Part shown: positions 1 through 5,979 of the stretch, one piece after another
Layout: the number at the start of each line of letters is the position of its first letter
Numbering within the stretch: the first letter of the stretch is position 1
Assembly (NCBI GenBank): GCA_017386805.1
Contig: JAFOGM010000217.1
Location: 1-8,754, forward strand
Origin: Bacillota bacterium
GTDB taxonomy: Bacteria; Bacillota; Clostridia; Peptostreptococcales; Anaerovoracaceae
Length of the DNA: 8,754 nt
Direction of reading: 5' to 3'
The notes under the pieces: model-generated
The model's database searches: none
What the model was told of the DNA's origin: nothing
The model's input: the letters and a program-made list of their open reading frames with translations, nothing else
Translations under genes and position numbers: made by a program

Positions 1-5
1 ACGAT

Positions 6-383
6 TTATTTGATTTTACGAGCAATGACCATGATTTCGATCTTACATCCGCCAGCCAGATCCACGCCGCCGAAGCATACGCGGGCAGGCATCTTATCCG
101 GATTGAAGTGCTTTACATATTCGTCATTCATTTCATGACGATCAGCAAAGTCGTGTAAAATCACTTCTACACGAACCACGTGTTCCATGTCAGAACCGTG
201 GGCTTTCAGAATCGTTTCCAGATTGTTCAGGGTCTGACGAGTTTCGGTGGTGATATCACCGATGACCTGATTTCCGGTTTCCAGATCTTCAGAGATCAGA
301 CCGGACAGATACATGAAATCTCCGTCCACAACCACAACGTCAGAGTAGGGACCTTCTGTGATCTTGTAATATTCCATAGCCAT
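6..383 (-). CDS. ridA: RidA/YjgF/UK114-family protein (enamine/imine deaminase family)
   Basis: RidA proteins are small cytoplasmic trimers that hydrolyse reactive enamine/imine intermediates such as 2-aminoacrylate produced by PLP enzymes. The 125-residue product has the family layout: FMYLSGLIS near residue 25, DITTETRQTLNNLETIL (residues 43-59), VVRVEVILHD, then MPARVCFGG and GGCKIEIMVIA at the end. Arg101 (in PAR) matches the Arg that contacts the substrate carboxylate in canonical RidA, and Glu116 matches the conserved acidic residue in the KxEI motif. SGL in place of the frequent SGQ is a mild deviation. It starts 15 nt after the Gx-transporter stop, so it looks co-transcribed, but its link to the redox genes is not obvious. 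Assignment to the family is firm; the substrate, and whether it is true RidA or another subgroup, are not. Confidence 0.9.
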   Translation of the reverse strand: MAMEYYKITEGPYSDVVVVDGDFMYLSGLISEDLETGNQVIGDITTETRQTLNNLETILKAHGSDMEHVVRVEVILHDFADRHEMNDEYVKHFNPDKMPARVCFGGVDLAGGCKIEIMVIARKIK

Positions 384-392
384 AATCATATA

Positions 393-398
393 CCTCTT
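393..398 (-). promoter_or_regulatory. Ribosome binding site choosing among three ATGs of the RidA gene
   Basis: AAGAGG on the minus strand is 3 nt from the first in-frame ATG (389), 9 nt from the second (383) and 15 nt from the third (377). The second ATG has the best spacing and is taken as the start. Confidence 0.6.
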
Positions 399-896
399 TT
401 ACATAAAATTGGTTGGAACTCGTTTGACCATCAAGGCACCGGCCACGCCAATGACCACACCGGCAATCACGCCGCTGATCATCAGTACCGGGAGATAGTA
501 GAGCAGCTGAGCGGTCTCGGTCACCAGACAGGCCACACCGATCTGACCGACGTTGTGAAGAACGCCGCCAGTGACGCTGACTGCCATAGTGGAGAACCAA
601 TTGGTCTTCTTCAGAAGAGCCATACCGCAGAAGCTGAGGATCGCACCAGCTAAACTGTATAACATGCTCATCATGGAACCGAACAGGAAGCCGACCATCA
701 CCACACGCAGGGCGCTGACGATTCCAGCCTCTTTCGCTCCCACTTTATAGAGCAGAAATACGATCACGATGTTGGGAAGACCCACCTTTACGCCCGGAAT
801 GGCCACAAAAGCCGGGATCTGACTTTCCACGAAGGAAAGGATCAGCGCCAGCGTGATGGATAGGGCTAAAAAGGTCATTTTTGAAGCTTTTTTCAT
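399..896 (-). CDS. Gx transporter family / HepS component I-like membrane protein, EetB-like
   Basis: This 165-residue integral membrane protein has about five hydrophobic segments. Recognisable family features are ESQIPAFVAIPGVKVGLPNI (24-43) followed by FLLYKVGAKEAGIVSALRV, the LYSLAGAILSFCGM segment (79-92) and GGVLHNVGQ (110-118). The family (PF07456) is named Gx transporter or heptaprenyl diphosphate synthase component I, but transport of any substrate and a role in isoprenoid synthesis are both unproven; the fold resembles ECF transporter S components. It regularly follows a NusG-domain-II gene, as here, and as I recall the Listeria EetB protein belongs to this family. The ATG at 896 is preceded by GAGAGG (909-904) with a 7-nt spacer. 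It lies 13 nt after the NusG-II gene and 15 nt before the ridA-like gene, clearly in the same operon. Confidence 0.87.
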   Translation of the reverse strand: MKKASKMTFLALSITLALILSFVESQIPAFVAIPGVKVGLPNIVIVFLLYKVGAKEAGIVSALRVVMVGFLFGSMMSMLYSLAGAILSFCGMALLKKTNWFSTMAVSVTGGVLHNVGQIGVACLVTETAQLLYYLPVLMISGVIAGVVIGVAGALMVKRVPTNFM

Positions 897-909
897 GACA
901 TCGCCTCTC

Positions 910-1260
910 TTAGCTGATGAGTTCTACCGATTCTTCCGCACCGTACACGGTGACGGTCAGTTTGTTAGGAAGACAGGTGATGACCTGACCGGTCTTGCTG
1001 ATCTTTCCCTGCTGTACACAGAGGTGATCCGGGCAATCCGCTTCGGTCAGCCACGCTTCCCCTCCTTCGATGTGAAGGATATTGGTTCCGCCGTTGAGGG
1101 GATAGGTCCCCTCTTCGGACAGAGAATATTGTTCTACTTCTTCCCCATCTACACGGATCAGAACGTAAGCACCGCCGTCCTGGTTCATCTGAACGAAGAC
1201 AAAGGCGATCAATGCCACGATCAAAATTCCGCCGATGAGGATCAAATCTCTCTTGTTCAT
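910..1260 (-). CDS. NusG domain II (PF07009) membrane-anchored protein, EetA-like
   Basis: This is a 116-residue protein with one N-terminal hydrophobic helix (residues 5-24) and a small extracytosolic beta domain. Its C-terminal half carries the signature of the NusG domain II family: ADCPDHLCVQQG (75-85) and VITCLPNKLTVTV (93-105), with Cys76, Cys81 and Cys96. Despite the domain name it has no NusG N-terminal domain or KOW motif, so a role in transcription is unlikely. Proteins of this kind recur beside ApbE, FMN-binding proteins and Gx-transporter proteins; as I recall, EetA of the Listeria extracellular electron transfer locus is of this type. The biochemical role is unknown; the three conserved cysteines could be redox- or metal-active. 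The ATG at 1260-1258 shares one base with the rnfA stop (TAATG). It occupies the place where rnfB is normally found. Confidence 0.88.
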   Translation of the reverse strand: MNKRDLILIGGILIVALIAFVFVQMNQDGGAYVLIRVDGEEVEQYSLSEEGTYPLNGGTNILHIEGGEAWLTEADCPDHLCVQQGKISKTGQVITCLPNKLTVTVYGAEESVELIS

Positions 1261-1802
1261 TAGAATGCGAACAGTACCAGAGACATCATAGCTGCGATCA
1301 GCAGGCTTACAGGCAGACCTCTGAATGCTGCGGGAACGAATTCATCTTCCACACGTTCACGCAGGGAAGCGAATACGGTCATAGCAGCCATGAAGCCCAG
1401 ACCTACGCCTACGGAGCTGATCAGAGCTTCGCCGAAGCCCAGTTCTGCATTCTGGATCATCAGACCCAGAACAGTGCCGTTGACAGCCAGCATAACGAAG
1501 CCTTCGCCCATGGTCTTCTGCAGCATGGACTTTGCAGCCATCTGAACGATTTCAGTTACGACCAGAACAACTGCAACGAATACCAGAGTCTGCAGGTAAG
1601 CTGCGTTCTTCAGAACGGAGCTCAGCGGCCAGCAGATTGCGGTGGAAACCACCATAACTGCGGTCACCAGCAGGCCCAGCTTGCAGGACTTGTTGGCGGT
1701 AGTGTAGTTGCCCAGAACGGTATCCATACCCAGGAAGTTCTGGATCGCATAGTTGTTGGCTAAAATTCCAGCCAGAAGGACAGCAACAAATGTATTATCC
1801 AT
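1260..1802 (-). CDS. rnfA: RnfA-like membrane subunit lacking both iron-sulfur cysteines
   Basis: RnfA (NqrE homologue) is a six-helix membrane protein, inverted relative to RnfE, that normally contributes two cysteines to the shared 2Fe-2S cluster. The 180-residue product matches the family through ILANNYAIQNFLG (13-25; usual VNNFVLSRFLG), VVTEIVQMAAKSM (81-93), SSVGVGLGFMAAMTVFASLRER (129-150, in parts) and a C-terminal hydrophobic helix. At the two ligand sites the usual LGICPFLG reads LGMDTVLG (24-31; Cys to Asp27) and the usual TNCAVLG reads VNGTVLG (107-113; Cys to Gly109, with the preceding Asn kept). Its only cysteines, Cys40 and Cys57, are at non-family positions. Ribosome binding site AAGGAGG (1820-1814) lies inside rnfE, and the rnfA stop overlaps the next start as TAATG, indicating translational coupling. 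No rnfB follows. Confidence 0.9.
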   Translation of the reverse strand: MDNTFVAVLLAGILANNYAIQNFLGMDTVLGNYTTANKSCKLGLLVTAVMVVSTAICWPLSSVLKNAAYLQTLVFVAVVLVVTEIVQMAAKSMLQKTMGEGFVMLAVNGTVLGLMIQNAELGFGEALISSVGVGLGFMAAMTVFASLRERVEDEFVPAAFRGLPVSLLIAAMMSLVLFAF

Positions 1803-1805
1803 GAT

Positions 1806-2399
1806 TTATTTGTCCTCCTTTTCTTTACCCATGCCCATCTTGGACACAACTGCAGCAACGATTGCCAGTACGATGTACGCACCAGTAGCCTTTGCCAGAG
1901 CAGAAATCTTGTAATTTGCTAAGAACGCGATGTCCATACCAGCGATGGAAGCGGAACCCAGCAGTTCGCGGATCACAGCCACAACCACCATAACTGCCAG
2001 CAGAGTCAGACCAGCGGAAACTGCATACTTTGCAGCTTCGCCAACGGACTGTGCTTCGTCAGCCAGGTCAGCCTGACGGGAGGTCAGAGCGGTTACAGCT
2101 ACGATAGCTACGTATAAGCCCAGCATGTTGTAGATGGAGGGCAGGAACGCTGCCATCAGCATCTGTACAACGGATACCACGCCGGTCACGATCAGAATGT
2201 TGGTCGCCAGCTTGGTTTCGTGAGCGATCTTATCCTTCAGCAGGAAGGTGATGATGTTGGACAGAACCAGGATCACCAGCACCGCGCCGCCCATGCCCAG
2301 GGCAGAGCGAACGTCGGTGGTAGCTGCCAGTGCAGGAGTTGCGCCCAGCAGCAGGATCATCAGAGGATTCTTCATAATGCTGTGTTTCATATCAGTCAT
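1806..2399 (-). CDS. rnfE: RnfE-like membrane subunit lacking both iron-sulfur cysteines
   Basis: RnfE (NqrD homologue) normally pairs with RnfA to hold an intramembrane 2Fe-2S cluster. The 197-residue product has about six hydrophobic segments and recognisable landmarks: NPLMILLLGATPALAATT (11-28), SALGMGGAV (32-40), VVQMLMAAFLPSIYNMLGL (78-96) and VIRELLGSASI (142-152). Compared with the usual family motif GLCPALAVTT, the Cys position is Thr21. Where the family has VVNCIILGRAEA, this protein reads AVTALTSRQAD, so Asn-Cys becomes Thr103-Ala104. The whole protein contains no cysteine, so it cannot supply thiolate ligands to a cluster. The reading frame is clean, so this is divergence and not decay. 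The start is ATG at 2399, with GGAGG (2413-2409) inside the rnfG end; the gap is 2 nt. The C-terminal KEKEDK codons carry the rnfA ribosome binding site. Confidence 0.88.
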   Translation of the reverse strand: MTDMKHSIMKNPLMILLLGATPALAATTDVRSALGMGGAVLVILVLSNIITFLLKDKIAHETKLATNILIVTGVVSVVQMLMAAFLPSIYNMLGLYVAIVAVTALTSRQADLADEAQSVGEAAKYAVSAGLTLLAVMVVVAVIRELLGSASIAGMDIAFLANYKISALAKATGAYIVLAIVAAVVSKMGMGKEKEDK

Positions 2400-2401
2400 T
2401 C

Positions 2402-3646
2402 TTAGTTACCTCCATTCATAATGCTCTGGAACGCTGCGAAAGCATCTGCGGTAGCGGTAGCCATAGCCACGGAGGTCATGGTTGCACCAGAGATGTTTGC
2501 TACATCAGCAGACCAGGTTTCTGCGGTCAGACCCTTGAAGCCTTCCTTGTAGGACGGTTCATCCAGGGTGTAAGCGTTGAAGTATTCACCGTGCAGGATC
2601 AGTTCCTTAGCGGTTGCAGCCACGATGGCGCCGTTCTTATCCAGAACAACGAAGACATCCATGGGCTCGTTTGCGTAGCCGTAGCTTCTGCTGTAGAAGC
2701 CGTAGCAGTTGGTGCCGTTTGCCTTGAAGGTCACAGCTTCCACGATGGAGTTGAAGGTACCTACGGTTTCCACTTCCTTCACGCCGGATGCGGACAGCAT
2801 TGCTTCGAATCTTGCCTTAGCAGCATCGAAGAAGGACTTACCGTTGGCATCTGCGTGAGCCTTTGCTTCATCAGCCAGAGCTGCATGATCAGCGGTCACA
2901 TCAGCGCCTTCCACATCGAAGACCTTAACAGCGCCGAAGTTGTTGGTTACTACCAGGTAGCTTGCGTCGCCTTCGTTCATGATATACGCGAAACCGGAAC
3001 CGTTCAGAGCCTTCATAGCGCTTTCCATAGAACCGGAAACAGGCATTTCTTCGTACTGACCAACGGAACCCAGAACCAGACCGGAGTGAGCGGTGGGCAG
3101 CATTTCCATCAGGATCTGGCCAGCACCCTTCACACCTTCAGCAACCAGACCGTTTTCGATCAGGTAGGTGAATGCGGAGGATACGGAATCCTTGAACGCT
3201 ACGCAGGAGTAGGTAACGCCGGAAACCAGACCAACGTCAGCCAGAGTGGAGTCCTGACCGATGTAAGTCAGCGGATAGTCGGGACCGAAGTCCTTGGATT
3301 CGGTATATACGTCCACCTGCATGCCACAGATCTTACCTTCTGCATCGATAGCGAAGGTCATTTCCATGGGTTCAGCGGAGTACTGGGAAGTTGCAGAACA
3401 TCTTACTGCATAACCCAGACCGGAGGTTTCTTTGTATACTGCCAGAATGTTTGCGGGCAGCTCTGCTTCCACCTGTTCGAAGCCCTGTGCTTCCGGCATA
3501 ACTGCCATCAGAGGACCGAAGGCCTGAGCAGACTGATTTTCAGCAATGATGGGGCCGAGGGGTACGTTCAGACCCACCAGGGCAACTGCGAATACCAGTA
3601 CAACCAGTACGGGAGTTGCCAGGGATTTCATATTAAAGTTCGCCAT
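2402..3646 (-). CDS. rnfG: RnfG-type flavoprotein, double-length with two FMN-binding-like units
   Basis: RnfG (NqrC homologue) is a membrane-anchored extracytosolic protein carrying covalent FMN. Normal RnfG has about 180-220 residues; this one has 414. Residues 10-30 form an N-terminal membrane anchor. Two related units follow, about 66-160 and 298-406. They share a core (EPMEMTFAIDAEGKI at 92-106; EPMDVFVVLDKNGAI at 327-341) and end in VSGVTYSCVA (141-150) and ISGATMTSVA (385-394). Thr389 in the second unit is the expected FMN site; the first has Val in place of Ala, so Thr145 may or may not be flavinylated. In both units Asp lies five residues before the Ser rather than three. A middle segment (about 200-290) with NFGAVKVFDVEG may be a further eroded unit. 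The ATG at 3646 is set by GGGAGG (3661-3656) within rnfD. The order C-D-G-E-A supports the assignment. Confidence 0.9.
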   Translation of the reverse strand: MANFNMKSLATPVLVVLVFAVALVGLNVPLGPIIAENQSAQAFGPLMAVMPEAQGFEQVEAELPANILAVYKETSGLGYAVRCSATSQYSAEPMEMTFAIDAEGKICGMQVDVYTESKDFGPDYPLTYIGQDSTLADVGLVSGVTYSCVAFKDSVSSAFTYLIENGLVAEGVKGAGQILMEMLPTAHSGLVLGSVGQYEEMPVSGSMESAMKALNGSGFAYIMNEGDASYLVVTNNFGAVKVFDVEGADVTADHAALADEAKAHADANGKSFFDAAKARFEAMLSASGVKEVETVGTFNSIVEAVTFKANGTNCYGFYSRSYGYANEPMDVFVVLDKNGAIVAATAKELILHGEYFNAYTLDEPSYKEGFKGLTAETWSADVANISGATMTSVAMATATADAFAAFQSIMNGGN

Positions 3647-3648
3647 CG

Positions 3649-4575
3649 TTAAATACCTCCCAGGGGTTCCTTGTCAGTCCACTCTTCGATCAGCGGAGTC
3701 AGGAGATTCATGAACAGGATGGAGAAGGATACGCCTTCCGGATATGCGCAGAATTCACGGATCACGAAGGTGATCACACCGCAGCCAACTGCGAATACGA
3801 TTCTGCCGCGCAGATTTACAGGAGCGGTTACATAGTCAGTTGCCATGAAGATCGCACCCAGTAACAGACCGCCGGTCAGGACATGCTGCACTGCATATAC
3901 TGCGTCGAAGCCGGAGAATACCAGCGCCAGTACGAATACAGTGCCCACGAATACTACGGGAACATGCCACTTGATCACCTTGCGGATCAGTAAGTAAGCG
4001 AAACCGATCAGCAGAGCAGCTGCACAGGTTTCACCGATGGTACCGCCGTGCATACCCAGGAACAGTTCCATCATGGTGGGGAGACCTTCCGCACCGGGAG
4101 CCAGGGTTTCCAGCGGAGTTGCGGAAGTGGTAGCGTCGGTCAGGACACAAGCAGCACCGCCTGCAACTTCAGCGAAGGCAACCAGCATGAATACACGTGC
4201 TGCGATTGCCGGGTTTACGATATTGCGGCCGATACCACCGAACATGCCCTTTACGATCACCATCGCAAAGACGGAACCAACGATGCACTGCCAAACAGGT
4301 ACGTTGGTGCTCAGGTTCAGAGCCAGTAACAGACCGGTAACTGCAGCGCTCAGGTCACCGCAGGTGCACTTCTTTCCAACGGCTTTGTTGAAGATCCACT
4401 CGGAAGCAACGCAGCCGATCACGCAAGCTGCGATCAGAACCAGGGACTTCATGCCGAACAGTACGACAGAAGCGATGGCTGCGGGCAGCATAGCGATGAT
4501 CACATCGCGCATTACCTTGGAAGTGGTATTACCGCTGTGGATATGAGGAGCTGCAGAAACATGAAGTTGACTCAT
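3649..4575 (-). CDS. rnfD: RnfD, membrane subunit with covalent FMN motif
   Basis: RnfD (NqrB homologue) is an integral membrane flavoprotein that passes electrons between RnfG and the rest of the complex. The 308-residue product has about eight to ten hydrophobic segments from residue 22 onward. The family landmark GGIGRNIVNPAIAARVFM lies at 113-130. The flavinylation segment is TDATTSATPL (146-155): Thr150-Ser-Ala-Thr153 corresponds to the S/T-G-A-T motif, with Thr153 the expected FMN carrier. TSAT instead of SGAT is, as I recall, seen in clostridial RnfD proteins. The C-terminal half retains TGGLLLGAIFMATDYVTAPV. It starts 3 nt after the rnfC stop, with ribosome binding site AAGGAGGT (4592-4585) inside rnfC. 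The final codons, for PLGGI, provide the ribosome binding site of rnfG. Confidence 0.95.
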   Translation of the reverse strand: MSQLHVSAAPHIHSGNTTSKVMRDVIIAMLPAAIASVVLFGMKSLVLIAACVIGCVASEWIFNKAVGKKCTCGDLSAAVTGLLLALNLSTNVPVWQCIVGSVFAMVIVKGMFGGIGRNIVNPAIAARVFMLVAFAEVAGGAACVLTDATTSATPLETLAPGAEGLPTMMELFLGMHGGTIGETCAAALLIGFAYLLIRKVIKWHVPVVFVGTVFVLALVFSGFDAVYAVQHVLTGGLLLGAIFMATDYVTAPVNLRGRIVFAVGCGVITFVIREFCAYPEGVSFSILFMNLLTPLIEEWTDKEPLGGI

Positions 4576-4578
4576 GAT

Positions 4579-5919
4579 TTATTTACCTCCTTCTTCTTTC
4601 TTAGCGGCATTGTAAGCTCTCAGGAAGCGCTTTGCCTCTAAATTCTTAGATAATACAGGACGCTGTGCGGGACATACATAGGAACAGCAAGCGCATTCGA
4701 TACACTGCTTCAGACCCAGCTTGGTCAGAGCAGCAGCTCTTTCGTCTTCGTCCTTCTTGTTCATGGCACGAGCGATACCTACGATGTTCAGACCTACCGG
4801 GCAGTTCGCCATGCAGCGACCGCAGCGGATACAGTCAGTGGGTTCCAGTTCAACGCTGTCCTTTTCTTCGAAGGCCAGAATTGCGTTGGTTGCCTTGATT
4901 ACGGGGCTGTCCAGTTCTACAATAGCATGACCCAGCATGGGACCGCCGATCAGGATCTTACCCGGTTCGGACTTCATTTCCACTTCACTCAGCAGGTGGC
5001 TTACGGGAGTACCGATGGGAACCAGCAGGTTCTTGGGTTCCTTAACTGCGGTACCGTCCACAGTTACGATACGGTCTACCAGAGGCATGCCGGTTTCGAT
5101 GTACTGCGCCAGCTTTGCTACGGAAGATACGTTGATGATCAGAACGCCCAGAGCCGCCATACGCTGACCGCCCTTTACAACCTTACCGGTTACGTTGTAC
5201 AGCAGTACCTGCTTCGCACCCTGCGGATATACGGTTTCCAGCGGATAGATTTCCACGCCGGGATCGTTCTTGAAGATTTCGCCCAGCTTGTCGATGGCAT
5301 CCTGCTTGTTGTTTTCGATTGCGATTACGATCTTGGGAACGTTCATGTGTTCCTGCATCAGCTTAACGCCCTTAGCAACCAGATCGCTGTAGTCCACCAT
5401 CATGCGGTGGTCACTGGTGATGTACGGTTCACATTCTGCACCGTTTACCAGGATGGTTTCGATTTCGTTTCTGCGAACAGCATCCAGCTTTGCCCATACG
5501 GGGAAAGCAGCGCCGCCCAGACCTACAACACCGCTGGCACGTACTGCATCCAGGAATTCATCCAGATTGGTCACGGTGGGGGCCTTCATTTCGGGGTCAA
5601 CTTCCATCTTACCGTCGTTTTCGATGGTGATGGCTACGACTTCCTTACCGCCAGCCAGCTTGATGGGAGCAATTTCCTTTACGGTACCGGATACAGAAGC
5701 GTGAGTGGGAGAAGAGTTTCTTCCTTCTTCTCTGGCAATCAGCTGACCAACGTATACGTGGTCACCTACAGCCACGACCGGCTCCGCATCATGACCGGAC
5801 TGCATGTTCATGGGAATGACAACTTCCTTGGGAGCGCTGATCTGCAGCGGTGCACAGGAAGCAGTATTCTTATTGTGAGGTACATGCAGCGACGAAATGT
5901 TTTTCTTCTTAAAAAGCAT
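4579..5919 (-). CDS. rnfC: RnfC, peripheral NADH/FMN- and 4Fe-4S-binding subunit of an Rnf-type complex
   Basis: RnfC is the cytoplasmic-face subunit that exchanges electrons with NAD(H) through FMN and two 4Fe-4S clusters. At 446 residues it has the usual length for the short Firmicute form, without the long repeat-rich C-terminus of gammaproteobacterial RnfC. It contains an N-terminal HVPHNK motif (12-17), a barrel-like segment ending HASVSGTVKEI (73-83), the Nqo1-like glycine-rich GLGGAAFPVWAKL (133-145), NGAECEPYITSDHRMM (159-174), YPQGAKQ (231-237) and GGPMLG (325-330). Two ferredoxin-type motifs follow: Cys363/366/369/373 and Cys406/409/412/416. All expected cofactor motifs are therefore intact, in contrast to RnfA/E below. 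Ribosome binding site AAAGGAGGAA (5936-5927) supports the ATG at 5919. The last codons, encoding EEGGK, carry the ribosome binding site of rnfD. Confidence 0.96.
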   Translation of the reverse strand: MLFKKKNISSLHVPHNKNTASCAPLQISAPKEVVIPMNMQSGHDAEPVVAVGDHVYVGQLIAREEGRNSSPTHASVSGTVKEIAPIKLAGGKEVVAITIENDGKMEVDPEMKAPTVTNLDEFLDAVRASGVVGLGGAAFPVWAKLDAVRRNEIETILVNGAECEPYITSDHRMMVDYSDLVAKGVKLMQEHMNVPKIVIAIENNKQDAIDKLGEIFKNDPGVEIYPLETVYPQGAKQVLLYNVTGKVVKGGQRMAALGVLIINVSSVAKLAQYIETGMPLVDRIVTVDGTAVKEPKNLLVPIGTPVSHLLSEVEMKSEPGKILIGGPMLGHAIVELDSPVIKATNAILAFEEKDSVELEPTDCIRCGRCMANCPVGLNIVGIARAMNKKDEDERAAALTKLGLKQCIECACCSYVCPAQRPVLSKNLEAKRFLRAYNAAKKEEGGK

Positions 5920-5979
5920 CAGTCGGTTCCTCCTTTGTCAAAAGTAATATACCTAATGTCTCTTGAACTATAACTTCAT

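Noticed and set aside
910..1260. A transcription elongation role suggested by the NusG domain II name
   Set aside because: The protein has an N-terminal membrane helix, no NusG N-terminal or KOW domain, and sits in a membrane redox operon.
2591..5973. Long plus-strand open frames opposite rnfG and rnfC (353 and 348 codons)
   Set aside because: They are antisense shadows of genes with unambiguous family motifs; their His/Gln/Cys-rich translations match no known family.
5945..5974. Possible internal promoter before rnfC (TATATT at 5951-5946; TTGACA near 5942-5937)
   Set aside because: No acceptable -35 lies 16-18 nt upstream of TATATT (GTTATA or TTATAG only), and the TTGACA overlaps the rnfC ribosome binding site, too close to the start to be useful.
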